From Sorghum bicolor (taxonomy: Eukaryota > Streptophyta > Magnoliopsida > Poales > Poaceae), in contig NC_012877.2 of assembly GCF_000003195.3 (NCBI RefSeq), positions 12,446,839-12,510,838 on the forward strand: 64,000 nucleotides of DNA, in the 5' to 3' direction. A program made the translations under genes and the position numbers. The notes under the pieces are model-generated. The model had not been told where the DNA came from. It ran no database searches and saw only the letters and a list, made by a program, of their open reading frames with translations. Numbering within the stretch: the stretch's first letter is position 1; every line of letters starts with the position of its first letter. Positions 10,281 to 22,300 of the stretch are shown in pieces.

Positions 10281-11194
10281 TATCATGAAAGAAGCCACAC
10301 TGAGTCTAAGATATAGGAGTTTGTGCCCTTGTGTAATAAAAACACTAGCAGCGAAAGTCGAGTTTGTGTGGCTTGTGAACCTTTACTGCTTGGTTGAATT
10401 GTCTTTATGTTTATGTTTGATTTGAATGTTTGTAATGAGTGTAATGATCTTGTGAGTTTCTTCACAATTTCATTTAGTTTATATGTCTAAGGCATAAGGA
10501 TTAATGACATAAATAGTTAGGTTTTGGTTTCTCTCTTGTTATCTTATCCTGCCTTTCCGGAGTATCACTTCTTTATCAGTTCATATCTTTGATCCAGGAT
10601 GACCAAAAATCATGAGAAAATTCTGGATGATAGTGGACTTTAGATTTTTCTCTGACCTCAAGAATCACCCCCATAGCTGTTTTGGTATTGGAGTTATGAA
10701 AATCACAAGATGATACAATTGTGCTGTCGAGAACCTGGACCAGTTTTGGTTGCTTACTGTTTGGGACAAAAACAACTATAGATTTTGGAAAGGTGTTCTA
10801 CACCAAAGTTTTATATAAGTTGCCAAGCTTTCTAACGGTATAAGATATAACCCTATTGGATTAACAGAACAAGAGTTATGTCCATTTTACTGTGCTGGTG
10901 ATGTTCTTATCGCGAGGAAATTTCAGGATATTTAATTCTTCCTTGCACATAAGTTCCTTGGGATGTCAAAAGGTCTCGGTGCAAGATAACTTGTCAAGAA
11001 AAAGTGCAAGCTACCTTCGTTGTGCCTCCTAGTCAACCTTTCTTAAGGGGGGTAGTACCTTGATATCACGGGTTGATGAATTCTCAATTTATCTTGAAGA
11101 GAGTGTTATCTCTTGAGATATTCTATGATTATGATCATCTCTCCTTCTCGTGCTACTGATGTTGGTCACCTGATGACAGGGAGTGTAGTATCCC
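10281..11194 (+). other. Internal spacer of element B
   Basis: No gene seen. Parts of this spacer (gtaatgagtgtaatgat near 10433 and tcatgagaaaattctgg near 10610) recur in the F1 stub (46730-46990) and more weakly in F2 (50950-51170), so it is a family feature between the first ORF and the next coding block, not random filler. Confidence 0.6.
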
Positions 11195-11869
11195 ATGGAT
11201 CAGGAGCCCTATATGATGTCTCTTACTGATACATGGGAAGAGAATAATGATCTTACCCTTGAAGAATGTTATGAGTATGATGAAGCTGAGTATCATCAAA
11301 ATAATAATATTGAAGAGAAAGTTGGAAGTGAATCAAATCAGAATCCACAACGGCGAAAGAGAAAAAGAAAAAGCCATAAGAAGCCTACTCAAGAAAGTAA
11401 GGTGCAACGAGACTATATCAATGGAAGACTGAGCAATGTGGATAAGCATAACATTCTTGGAGCTACCAAAGTGGTGGGTGGCTATATTCAAGTAGACTCA
11501 GTGCAAGTTTTTGCTCTGTTTGACCCGAGTGCTTCACATTCTTTCATTTCTGCTGACTTGGTAAAGACGATCGAGTGGGTGAAGTGCCCAACGAGGAAGC
11601 CTTTACTAGTTCAAACCCCAGTGGGAGAAATACAAGCAGATCAGGTGTGCTCAAATATCAATCTGGTCATAAACAAGGAAAACTTCACTGTAAACCTCAT
11701 TGTGCTAGAGTCGCTTGGTATTCCCTTGGTCCTTGGTAATGGATGGTTGTGTGCACACAAAGGAGTGATCTATGGTACCCAGTACAAAATGCTCTTAACA
11801 GCACCGTCAGGGAAAAGAATTGAGTATCACGGTGGTCCACTCCTACCTGATGAAGCAAATGCATATTAA
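11195..11869 (+). pseudogene. pro: Retropepsin-like protein of element B, active site degraded
   Basis: A 224-aa frame. The first 70 residues are acidic then Lys/Arg-rich. From about residue 85 it follows the RVP_2-type retropepsin fold of Tekay-like elements: ATKVVGGYIQVDSVQVFALFD, then SASHSFIS, then PLVLGNGWL. The catalytic D-S-G is changed to D-P-S in this copy, so cleavage activity is unlikely. In full elements the protease is followed by RT, but here the frame stops and runs into the polypurine tract and 3' LTR after 250 bp. Confidence 0.7.
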
Positions 11870-12099
11870 GTTTCTATGTCTCTTGAAGTTGTAAGCTAAG
11901 AGGATTAGTAGTCAAGATGGACTTCGGTCAACTGTGAACAATAGTTATTCAATGGAAATGTTGTTCATGAGGTGTGACCTTGAGACAAGTGTGTTTAAGT
12001 TTGGTATGCAAGTTGTGAAGTTGAAAGGATTATCAAGATATTTTCCTGTTTCTCTCAGAGGATCGGAGCCTCTTTCGAATCTCGAGGATGAGATTCATT

Positions 12100-12115
12100 T
12101 TAACGGGGGTAGAAT
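12100..12115 (+). other. Polypurine tract of element B
   Basis: taacgggggtagaat directly before the LTR start TGTAACACCC. The same context (gaggatgagattcattttaa...) precedes the F2 3' LTR at 53886-53900. Confidence 0.75.
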
Positions 12116-12377
12116 TGTAACACCCTAAAATTTGCTTGTTTTTAAATAGTTGAATTTGATTTTATAGTCAATTTTGTGAGCATCAAAATATAGGAAAAAT
12201 AAATAAATTTGGAGAATTAAAAATTTAATATAAGTTTAGAAAATTTTTGTTGCATACATGCTGGTGCATTTCTTTTATGTGATGATTGTTTTAAAAACCA
12301 AAATATCTTGTGCAAGAAAATATTTGAAGAAAAAGAAATGCATATGGAAAATATGTTTAAAAAAAAGAAAAGAAATG

Positions 12378-12477
12378 NNNNNNNNNNNNNNNNNNNNNNN
12401 NNNNNNNNNNNNNNNNNNNNNNNNNNNNNNNNNNNNNNNNNNNNNNNNNNNNNNNNNNNNNNNNNNNNNNNNNNNNN
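12378..12477. other. Assembly gap (100 N)
   Basis: Exactly 100 unknown bases, the usual placeholder for a gap of unknown size. It lies between an A-rich stretch and a C-run, both hard to sequence. Confidence 0.98.
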
Positions 12478-13200
12478 CCCCCCCCCCCGCGCCGCGCTCC
12501 CCTTATAGGGCCAGGTCCAGTCAGCTGGCCGGTTTCGCCCCCCTCTCTCTTCCCCCTCCCGCTGACAGGCCGGGCCCGCCTGTCAGCTTCCTCTTCTCCA
12601 ACTGCCGCCCGCTCTCTCCCCTCTCTTCTCTCTGCTTTCAACCGCTGAGCCGTCCCCCCCCGCGCCCATGATCCCCTCTTCTCCCCCTCGCGCTCGGATA
12701 AGAGGTGGGCAGAGCCGCGCGCCTCCTTCCCCTCCCCATTTGCCCTCTCCTCGCCTCTGCTCTCAACCGCGAGCGCGCAGGGAGAACCGTCGCCGGAGAA
12801 ATTCGTCGGCCGCGCGAAGCCACTGCTCCGAGCCGTCTTCGTCTTCCTTCTTCGCGTCGGTGAGCGCGCCTCGTCCTCCTCTCCCTCTTCGGCCTTCTCC
12901 CGAGCGAGGTGGTGCTCTCTAGGGTCGTTTCCGCGAGCTCCGAAGTTGCCGTCAATGGCGGCTCCATCGGTCGCCTTGCGGGGGAGTTTTCGGGTCATTC
13001 CGAGGCCGGGGACGCATTCCCCTCGCCCTCCTCTCTCTCTAGGAGTTTTTGGATTGGAAAACCGACCTTCATAGCGAGTTCTAGGGCGTCTCCGGCGAGC
13101 TCGGCCCAGCCGGCCATGGCGCCCCGCCGCCTCCTGCTTCATCTCCGGCGGCCGCGCCCCCCTGTTTCTCTCTCTCTTTCTCATCTTGTAATCTGAGCCG
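12478..13200 (+). promoter_or_regulatory. CpG-rich promoter-like block in element B LTR
   Basis: About 700 bp of very GC- and CpG-rich sequence rich in CT tracts, resembling a grass promoter or 5' UTR. A comparable block is in the F2 3' LTR (54150-55080) but is missing from the F2 5' LTR. Possible 5' splice sites (tcg-gtgagcgcg near 12858) are present. Open frames across it reflect composition only. Confidence 0.5.
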
Positions 13201-14925
13201 TGGATCTCTAATCCGATGGCCCAGAGTGCTCCTTACCCCTTCGGGGGCAATCTTGTTAAAGAGTCCCCCAAAAATATTAAATTTGCACCGCAGTCCTCGG
13301 CCGGGAGAATTCCAGGAATTTCTGTATTTATTTAAATTCGTTTAGACATGCTTTAATTACAGAATTGCCACTGATTTTGTTTAGGCCATAAAATATTCGT
13401 TTTAGCTCCGATTTGACCCATTCAAATTGCGTTAGATTCGTATTTAAATTCTCTACGTGTTAGACCCACTACTACTGCAGTTTGAAACATTTTAATTTTG
13501 TGACCCTATTTAATTAATTACTTTTCTAAAAAAATTCTTAGAAAATTCATATCTTCTCCGTTTTAGCTCCTATTCGATCCGTTCAAGTTGCGTTAGTTTC
13601 ATAATTTCATAAGCTTCATGTTAGTACCACTGTTACTGTAGTTTGCAACTTTTTAATTTCAGGGTTAGGTTTAATTAATTAAATGCCTATAGGAAATCGC
13701 TGTAAATTCGTAACTTGATCGTTTTAGTTCCGATTTTCGTGATCTTCGTATCTATGTGATCGTAGCAAAACGTAGGTTCTGTTTTTAAACATTTTATTTT
13801 GTTTTTGATCTGTTGGTGTACTGTTCTAATTAAAGGATTGTTTGCTTCGTGTATGTCTGTCTCCGATTGTTGTGTGTTGATGATCGATGATCGAGTCTAG
13901 TCGGTGAGCTTTACTTCGGTGGTCAAGATCAGAGCCGTGGAAGCAAGTAAAATCAGCAGGACCAGCAGGAGCAATTGGATCAAGGCAAGTATAGCATTTG
14001 GGTTTTAATTCTATGACCATGATCTTGTGACTAGATTGATATAAAGTAACAAATGATAATAATGACTTGTTAACAACTTGAGGATTTATTTGTAAGTGAT
14101 AACCGGGATGAAAGTGCAACCATGAGGGCTATAATGGCTCTGGCTTTATTCAAGTATGAGTAACTTTTCTAGCTTGTTAGAGGTTACCCGTGTGGCGCAA
14201 ATGGGGATAGCAGACCGTGGATTCCCTGCGAGTGGTAGAATCACACGGACTGACTATCGAAACCAAGCGGCCCTAACTTGTTAGACGAACCTTTGAAAGA
14301 CTTCATAGTGATCCCTACCGACCTACCTTGGTAGTGGGTTACGAGGCTGATCACCTCAGGCGAAAGGGTAAATCATGACTCTTGGGTAAAGATGTACAAC
14401 CTCTGCAGAGTGTTAAAAACTGGTATACTAGCCGTGCTCACGGTCACGAGCGGCCTTGGGAACTCTTACATTAAGGGTGATGAATCTTGTGTTAAGAAAC
14501 TCATTGATTATTGTTTAATGCTCTATATTATTTATGTCACATTGATCTTGAGACCGTGGGATCTATACAATCTAGTTGTTATACTTGCGGAGTTCGTCTT
14601 GAACTCACTCTTGCTATCTCCCCCACACCTCAGGAGAAGTTTTGGGCTTGTGATTGTTGACGGTCCTTAAGTATCAAATTTAATTATCAAATAAATAAAG
14701 AAAAGGATCCAAATGAAATCAAGATCTAGACTTAGGGTTTTATCTGACAGAATTCCACGAGTTTTGGTGTTTGTCTATTTCTGCAGGGGGTTATCAGGAA
14801 ATATGGAAGAAAGGCCCACATGTCAGGATTACGTAAAGATATTAACGTGCTGCGCAATTATCTTACATCTAGAAGACTCCAGAAGCCACGAGACCGAAGC
14901 GGAGGCGAAACGGGGCCAGAGGCAG

Positions 14926-14963
14926 GGCGCCCGCCCTGTCCTACTGGGCGCCCGCCCCCTGTC
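14926..14963 (+). repeat. GC motif GGGCGCCCGCCC, two copies in D1 U3
   Basis: cagggcgcccgccctg followed by tgggcgcccgcccc. The equivalents are near 33898-33936 (D1 3' LTR), 39717-39742 (solo LTR), 56577-56612 and 63181-63198 (H), 37190-37210 and 45566-45594 (G). Copy number varies from one to two. Confidence 0.85.
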
Positions 14964-15076
14964 CAAGTCCAATCAGGACTCTGCTTTGCGGGAAGTCTCC
15001 ACCGACCTAAAGGATGAATCTAAACCATACAATCTATGTCGGTTTGATCCAAGGGCCCATATTCACTTGAAGGGAC

Positions 15077-15083
15077 TATAAAA
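15077..15083 (+). promoter_or_regulatory. TATA box in D1 5' LTR
   Basis: tataaaa in gggactataaaaccagac. The same box is at about 34050 (D1 3' LTR), in minus orientation at about 63060-63067 (H), and as tatataa in the solo LTR (near 39862) and G. Confidence 0.7.
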
Positions 15084-16315
15084 CCAGACCCCCTGGCCCC
15101 TGGAGGAGAGAGCCTCTCAACCCTAATTCATTGTTCCATCAAGGGAGAAGAAGCCTCTGATCAAGATTAGAGCCACCACATCAATTAGATATCTAGATTA
15201 GCATAGCTACATAGGATTAGAACTAGAAGGAGTCAATCTTCGATTGGTTTCCGGATCTGTCAAGAGGATTCTTGGTAATTCTCTAATTGTGTTTCTAATT
15301 GCTTTCTAATTATCTTTGTTCTTCAATATTATGAATATGACTTTGTTCTACTTCCATATATTGCTTATGACTTTGCTCTACTTGCTTATATTCAAGATTA
15401 TATTGTTCTTAGTTTATCATAGTTATGTACTTGGCTTAGTTAGATTCGATCTATATACATGCTTAGGATCGTATAGCGTTTATCCATCGGATCCATGGGT
15501 AAATGATAGATATTGTGTAGGCGTGGTGCTTATACCGTATTTATCTGCGATTGTACCCAATATGCCAGATCGTGGGGTAGTTCGTGATAGTGACAGCTTC
15601 ATTGATTCTTATATAGTCCCCCTCTCATGTATTGGGCTGGCAGAGCAACATTATTACAGGGGAGTGATTGATATGTTTCTCATATTCCTTGCTAATATCA
15701 CTATGCATGGGCGTAGTCTTATCTCGCAATGATTGCTAAGTATGCTTGCACTAATTATGATAATGCTAGACTATATAGTTAAGAATAACTTAGGGAATAT
15801 TCTTGTAGTTCGTTCTAATACCATGCTAATGACTTTCTAGAGTATCTAATTGAGGTGCTTGTCATATTTATTATGTGGCTAGATCAGATTAGTTATCCTT
15901 GTCACTATTATTATTTCATATATCTTTTATGTGACACTTATCCCTGTATGATGAGTTAGATATAATGTTCTCAATTATACATGCAATGATAGATGCTCAA
16001 TCTCATATTCTATTCTGTAATCATTAGTGATGATTTCTAATCCCTTCCCAGTGGTAAAAATATAAATAACGATACCTGGAATACTTCCCGGTTAAAATGC
16101 TGCATCGGTATTAATCTGTGCGCTTGCAGATCCCATTCATTATTTATTTAGAAGAGCAATTGCATATTTCAATACCGCGTCTCTCATGTCATGCTGGGGA
16201 TGACAACTTGGCTTAAGTGGTGTGAGGGATAGGTTTGGCATTTTTGGCACCGTTGCTAGATTTAGAACTTAGTCTACTTTTAGTAATGATGTTAAGAATA
16301 CCCAACAAGCATTTT

Positions 16316-16332
16316 TGGCGCCGTTGCCGGGG
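16316..16332 (+). other. Primer-binding site of D1 (tRNA-Asp)
   Basis: tggcgccgttgccgggg is complementary to the 3' end of plant tRNA-Asp, 8 bp after the LTR. The same site is in G (44606-44622, minus) and H (61811-61827, minus). Confidence 0.85.
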
Positions 16333-16467
16333 AAGGTTGATTACTAATCAGGAATAGAATAAAAGATTTAGAGTAATCATTCGCATCACTAATATGATTG
16401 AGCTTATCTATTCTCTCATACAGTTTTACCCCGATATTTTTCTATTTTATCTTATGCAGGGGAATGT

Positions 16468-18005
16468 ATGAATAGAAGACATCTTCCAGGGAATTTTGTT
16501 GACAATCCCGAAGCATTATTCAAGAAGACGAGAGCCAAGCTAAAGAAATCATCAACACTTCAGCAAGAAGCTTCACCCAATCAAGAAGATCACCGGAACT
16601 TGTCTTCAGAGTTCGAAGCCATGGCGAACAAATCAATCCGCGAGTTCTCAGCTCCCACTACGGACAACATCCGCACTGGACCTGCTGCAGAGATCGACGG
16701 CAACTTTGAGCTCAAGCCTGGACTTATCAACATGGTGCAATCCAACCAGTTCTGTGGGAAGGCACACGAAGATGCTAGTGCTCATTTACAACACTTCCTG
16801 GAGATTTGCAACACATTCACCATAGCAGGAGTTTCCAAAGACGCTATACTACTTCGCCTCTTCCCATTCTCACTATTAGGAAGAGCGAAGCAGTGGTTCT
16901 ACGCTACAAAGGAGAAGAATACTACGTGGGCACTCTGCTCAACAAACTTCCTGGCAAAATTCTTTCCCATGGGCAAGACCAATGCTCTCCGTGGGAAGAT
17001 TACAAGTTTTCAGCAACAAAATGATGAATCTATTCCAGAAGCATGGGAGCGCTTTCAAGACTACATCCTAGAATGTCCCCATCATGGAATGGAGAGTTGG
17101 CTATTGATGCAGACGTTTTATCATGGGCTCGGCAACAGTGCCCGAGAGACTATGGATGCTGCAGCTGGAGGAGCATTCTTATCACTTACTATATCACAAG
17201 CCACAGCTCTTGTGGAGAAGATGGCGTCCAATCAAAGCTGGAATGAAGAGAGGACCCAGACACGCAAGAGAGGTGGAGGCATGCATCAGCTGAAGGAGGT
17301 AGACATGCTGTCTGCAAAGCTAGACCTGCTCATGAAGAAGCTCGATGATAGAGCTGGAGACAAGAAAGAAGTTATGCACATCTACGACTCTCACATGACT
17401 TGTGAGGAGTGTGGAGACACTGGACACTCAGGAAACCACTGCCCTGAGATACTTGAGGATGTAAACTACATCAACAACAACAACTACTACTACAACCGTC
17501 CTCAACAAAATCAAGGTTGGAATCAAAAGAGGCCTAACTACTCAGGTAATTATCAAGGTAACAATTCTTACAACAATAATAATAATTTTCCACCTTTGAG
17601 AGAGTTAGTGTCTAATCAAGGAAAACTAATGGATAACCTATCTAAGAAATTGGCATCTAATGATAAAATGCTAGAAAATATAAATAATAGAATGGATAAT
17701 TTCTCTACTGCCATCAAGAATCAAATTAGCTTTAATAAAATGATTGAATCTCAGTTAAATCAAATAGCTGCTGCTGTTCCTACTACTAACCCCGGTATAC
17801 CATCACAACCGGAAGGATTAGAATCTGCAAATCTTGTAGACATGTTTGATGCAGGTAATTGGAGTAACCCCGTCACTGAATTTTCTACTGACCGTCTGCC
17901 GGTCAAGAGAGGCGATCCAGGACGCCCCGTCATCCCGATCTCCATCGGCATGGTGGACTTCCCAGAAGCACTCTGCGACTTTGGCTCTAGCGTCAACATT
18001 ATACC
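16468..18005 (+). CDS. gag-pro: Gag-protease of D1, N-terminal part (interrupted by E)
   Basis: Starts at ATG 16468 (MNRRHLPGNF, identical start in H). Residues about 105-240 are the Gag domain (HLQHFLEICNTF, LFPFSLLGRAKQWFY, FFPMGKT). A perfect CX2CX4HX4C zinc knuckle CEECGDTGHSGNHC lies near residue 315, followed by an Asn/Tyr-rich stretch. The first retropepsin-like domain begins with CDFGSS near residue 505. E inserted at the target atacc just after the codons for SVNII, so the frame runs into E and stops at 18081. The reading continues in phase at 30347. Without E the protein would be about 880 aa. Confidence 0.9.
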
Positions 18006-18694
18006 TGTTGATGCAAAACTGATCTGCAAACACAAAGGGCTAATACCCGATTCAAACGTTAAGGCGTGCCAGCCGATTTGACCTTGCTATCAGCAAAGGT
18101 GATAACTCGAATACTTTAGTCCTAACAACAGCGATGCGCCCGGATGTCACGGCTAAGAGGTACTCACGCGGAACTCGAGAACACGCCGAGCTTAAGTCGA
18201 CGAATTCCTAAGAACTCGTAATAAAAGGAAAAAAGTATGACGAAGTCGTCGAAAAGTAGATGCTGGAATATGAGTAAAAACGTGTGTTTGATTGATTTCT
18301 TTATTCTCTCATTACAAGGTCCTAGGGTTTATATTTATACCCTGCTCAAAGAGCTACGACCAGACACGATTAGAATTCGAATTTCAAATTACACGGAATC
18401 CGTATACAAAACGATGCAAATAACTAAGGAAATAATAAAACTATCCTTCGTGACAAACCGAAACTCCTCCACATGACAACTGGCAGCTTCCGGACTCCTC
18501 CTTCGCGTCATCGGCAATCCCCTTGCCATAGTCATCGGCAGACCTTTTTATCCAGTCATCGGCACCATATTACTGCCTGTGGACTTAATCACATTCAACC
18601 TCTCCTTCATCGGCAACCATCCTCATCAGCAACCCGCACCGTACTGCCACCCTATCCTGCCATCCTGGACACGTGCCCAAAAATGGTGTCAACA
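18006..18694 (-). repeat. 3' LTR of E
   Basis: 689 bp; on the minus strand it runs TGTTGACACCATT to TTTTGCATCAACA. Three mismatches separate it from the other LTR. One of them destroys an ATCGGC hexamer (here atcagc near 18090). Confidence 0.95.
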
Positions 18695-18710
18695 CATGCC
18701 CCCCAGTTTC
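18695..18710 (-). other. Polypurine tract of E
   Basis: On the minus strand gaaactggggggcatg ends exactly at the LTR start. Confidence 0.75.
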
Positions 18711-19176
18711 GGAGTATAAAACTATTAATGCTCTGAAATTCTCTGCAGTAATGATGCCTTCTCCGCAATTAATGCTCCTAATCTGGTAGCCGAGAACCTC
18801 AATCTGGACAACTCTGATCCTAATCCTCCGCAGATTCCTCGAAATCCCCAACTTCCTAAACGGGCATCTTTCTTGGTCGTACATCGGCAACAATACCGTT
18901 ACAAAGACCTGCCGATGCTCTGACCAGGATATTCGCAAAAACGGTTACCTCCCCTCTATCCGCCCATCGGCAAGATGACCGTTATAGAATATCGCCGATG
19001 GACCGACCAGGAGATCTCGCACAGTAAAATATCTTTAGATAATGACCGCTTCCTGTCAAATCACCTGCACAATCCCTGGATTACCGTGCGAACAGTTACC
19101 ATATCCACCTGAGTACCCTCGGGCTTCTCGGATGCGGCAAAGAAATAAGTCGGATTTGCCCTTGCCCATCTTGTCC
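18711..19176 (+). promoter_or_regulatory. Upstream region of the antisense gene in E
   Basis: About 470 bp without open frames of note. It carries four GCCGAT/ATCGGC hexamers (near 18883, 18913, 18966 and 18993) just upstream of the TATA box at 19177. Position and strand suggest the promoter of the plus-strand gene. Confidence 0.55.
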
Positions 19177-19184
19177 TATAAATA
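19177..19184 (+). promoter_or_regulatory. TATA box of the antisense gene
   Basis: tataaata in tgtcctataaatagttcc, 150 bp upstream of the predicted start codon and on the strand opposite to the element's own genes. Confidence 0.7.
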
Positions 19185-19333
19185 GTTCCTTCTTGGGTAC
19201 TCCTCCCCCATTACACCATTCTACTATCCAACTTTGCTTTTCCAGCGGCGGCGCCATTTACAACCCTCAAGATCTCTGACAAGCACTCCTCTTCATCAAC
19301 TCCGGTGCCCTCCAACGTCCTCTTCACGACAAG

Positions 19334-22300
19334 ATGGCCATTGGCTTCGTCGTCCCTGAGGTCAGACTTCCATCTCATCTCCTGTACTTTTTCTCGCATT
19401 CCTATTCATCTGCGATTCATCCTACTGAATATCTTCCTTTTCCTTTTTCTTTGTATTTTTATTCCCCAAAACACTAGGAATTGTCCAACAAAATTGTCAT
19501 CCCTACCGATCAACCACACCTTCAGTGCCTCGGCCCTCTAGGGAATCCAGATCCAACCGACCTTATCAATGCAGAAACCAATAGGATCCCCTTTAGAGCC
19601 GAAAACTTTTCTTTAGATCTGTGGAAAGACACCTTTCACTCTTGGCCCAGCCCTACTGTAGGGTGGAAAGATTGGTTCTTGAGGATCAGCAATTCTTATG
19701 AAGTCCAGTGGGGTGAGAGGAAGCTAGCTCAATGCATTAGGCTATCCATTGCCGATATGCACAGGAACGAGTCGCTGCTGACAGCTGCATCCTACTTTTG
19801 GTCAGACACTCTCAATGCTTTTGTTTTTGGCCACGGCCCTGCTTCTCCTACCCTTGCCGATGTAGCCATGCTCACTGGGCTAGATATATCTTCTGCCGAT
19901 AGCACCCATTTTTTTGATACTGCCCCCAGTGCCAAAGTGGAGACTCGCGCTATCGGCGGTTGGTCAGGGTACATCCAGAAGTACCGCGGGAGAGGGCCTG
20001 TCACCACAAAGGAGCAAACCACCTTTCTGAACATGTGGCTGGACAAGTTTGTATTATGTGGTCGATCGGCAGGACCAACTTCCGTCTATCTATCGGCAGC
20101 AGAAAGACTGGCTAGCGGTGGCCAATTTCCTCTCGGCCGATATTTGCTCAGCGCTGTTTACCACCTTCTTCATCAGGTAGCCCAGAAACTCCTGCTTGGC
20201 CAATCCATCGGCAACTTGGGAGGCCCCTGGTGGTTTATTAATATGTGGCTCAATCTGCACCTACATAAGCGCCTTGATTTCAACTTGTTCTCACAGCACT
20301 TCCCAAGAGATATAGCCGAGAATCATGTGTTGGGTGAAGAGGAATCGGCAACGCGTGCCCCCTTGAACTTTGGCGAAGCCGTTATAGTCTTACCCGGTTC
20401 AGGGAACAATCCGGATCAGATTGGCCGATTCTTCGAGACTCTGTATGAGGGTCTGGCCAGAGATGAACGACCATGGCTGGCTTATGACGACCCAGACAGT
20501 ATGCTCCCTCTGACCTTCAATCCATTTGATGAAGCTCTCGACAGGGACAATGAGGTGATGATGGCAATTGTGACTCCCAGAGCCATACCAGTGAATTTCT
20601 TCGGTAGCACAAAAACCTCTCCCCAAACCTATGAATTTTATAATCCATCGGCACTAGCTCGCCAACTAGCTTTCGGCCAATTGCCGATTGCACTTCCTTA
20701 TGCCGATGTAATAAAGCCCAGAGAACCCATCGCCAACCTTCTCGAGTGGACTCGAGTAGCCCAGCTACCACCAAATGCCGATACAGATGTAGATCTGTCA
20801 GAATGGGTTCCAGCTGCCTTTATCACTCAGGCATACAAGCTATGGTGGGCAGAATGGAAAGAGAATCTATTCTGCAGATCGGCCCTCTCATACCGCGGCA
20901 TGATCGACCCCGAATACGAAGTCCCTGATGACACTGTAAGTATTTTAAACCGATGTCTCATTTTCCAATACTATTTCCATCGGTAACTTACCCCTGTATT
21001 CCTTTTGCAGATTGACAACACCCCCCCATCGGTTAGCAGGAGTGGCAAGCCGATCGACTTGTTCCCATCAGGCCCGATCTCCTCAATCGGCCATAATGCT
21101 CCCACTCTGGCTTCCATCGTGCACCGGGGTACGCGCCTCAAGAAAGTTACCACCAGGAAGACTCAGACATCGCCAACGGTAGCTGCTTCCACTCTGGCGC
21201 AAGCTTTCAGGGCAATTTGTCAAACCCTTTTCATTTATGCTAACTATCTTTGTATCGGCTATCTATGCTCATAAACTCCTTTTTGTTGTTGCAGCAAACT
21301 GGTGCATCGGCAAAAGCCAAACGCCAAGGTATCGATGCCCCCCAGTCTAGCCAGCCAAAGAGGAAGGGCACCCAAGGTGCTAAGGCTGGAACAAAGCGCC
21401 AGAAAGTGGCAACTCCTCCTCCTCCTCCGGTGTCTCCAATCCCGGTGGAATCTTCCCCTTCTTCTCCAGAAGTCCAGACACAGCAAGCACCATCTCCCCA
21501 ACTAATACAGGAAGCACCACAGATGGAAGAACCCCAGCAGGAAGAACCTCAAACGGAAGGTACATCAGCTGACGTAGGTGAACAAACAACTGGCCCGGCA
21601 GGTCCAGTTATATCATTGGCGGTTTCCCCGATTCGGACAACTGTTGTTCCTCCTCCGGGTAACATATCTCAACAATACTTCCGCCGATAAACTTATTCTC
21701 ATTTAGTCTCATAACCCTTCCTGTCTTCTTTCAGGCGATATCGTTCCATCGGCAACATCTGCCGATCAACCTGTAGTTCCATCAGTATCTTTGAGTCAAA
21801 GGCAAGAAATTGCCCTGAAACAAGTAAGTCATCCAACTTTTCCACCAGCATCGTCTGCCGAAGCTTTGACCATAAAAATGACTTATTTCATTCTCATTTT
21901 CAGGAACAAGATTCTCCCGATAGCTTATTCTCCTTCGCCATTGATATCTTCGAAGAAGAAGGTGAGGAAGCAAGCTCCTCTCGGGCAATTGGGACTGTAT
22001 CGGTAGAAACCAGGGCTAAGCTGGAGGAGCTATTGGCCATACTTCATCAAGACACTGCTCAACTGGTCAACGATTCTGACCCAGCCAAGGCCTTGTTCAA
22101 AACCCTTAGAGGCCAAATTCCTGCCGATGCTGAAGAAACGCTCTTCCATGCTGCATACCTAGAAAGCCGCCAGCTACAGTACCAGAGAGCTACTCGACGC
22201 CTTGCCGATAGAGCCGCTCAAATCCAGCTCTCTGAGGAGATGATGAAAGAAAAACTCTTAGCCGACGAGAAACATAAGAACATCGGCACCTTAAAGTCCT

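Larger units (their letters stand above)
12116..14654 (+). repeat. 3' LTR of element B, first piece (contains the assembly gap)
   Basis: Starts TGTAACACCC right after the PPT and runs to the D1 insertion at 14655. It contains a 100-N gap and a CpG-rich segment. From 13224 on it is the counterpart of the 5' LTR remnant. Confidence 0.9.
14655..16307 (+). repeat. 5' LTR of D1
   Basis: TGTTGACGGTCC to ATACCCAACA, 1,653 bp. It contains two copies of a GGGCGCCCGCCC motif (14928-14962), a TATA box at 15077, and two long open frames (122 aa in U3, 138 aa in R/U5) discussed under findings. Confidence 0.95.

Noticed and set aside
12258..13196. Long open frames across and beside the N gap on both strands
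   Set aside because: They run through unknown bases or CpG-rich sequence with few stop codons in any frame; composition explains them and no domain is visible.
15316..15732. 138-codon hydrophobic open frame in R/U5 of D1 and H LTRs (also 34289, 55814 and 62411)
   Set aside because: Present in all four LTRs but these are recent copies; the differences seen are mostly amino-acid changing, so there is no sign of selection. It overlaps the 5' leader.
16316..16332. Possible tRNA genes at the primer-binding sites
   Set aside because: Only 12-19 bases match tRNA 3' ends next to LTRs; no cloverleaf is present, so they are primer-binding sites.
17460..17600. AAC/TAC repeats in D1 and H gag as a microsatellite or CRISPR-like array
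   Set aside because: They encode Asn/Tyr-rich protein in frame and have no spacer-repeat structure.
18237..18736. Frames in the E LTR and flank (79 and 87 codons, repeated at 29884 and 30120)
   Set aside because: Identical only because the LTRs are nearly identical; they are antisense to the element transcript and low in complexity.
19481..20986. Exon 2 of the antisense gene as a stand-alone 501-aa intronless gene
   Set aside because: The frame starts at TTG, has a good acceptor just before it, and continues in phase through clear introns to 22599, so a spliced gene fits better.
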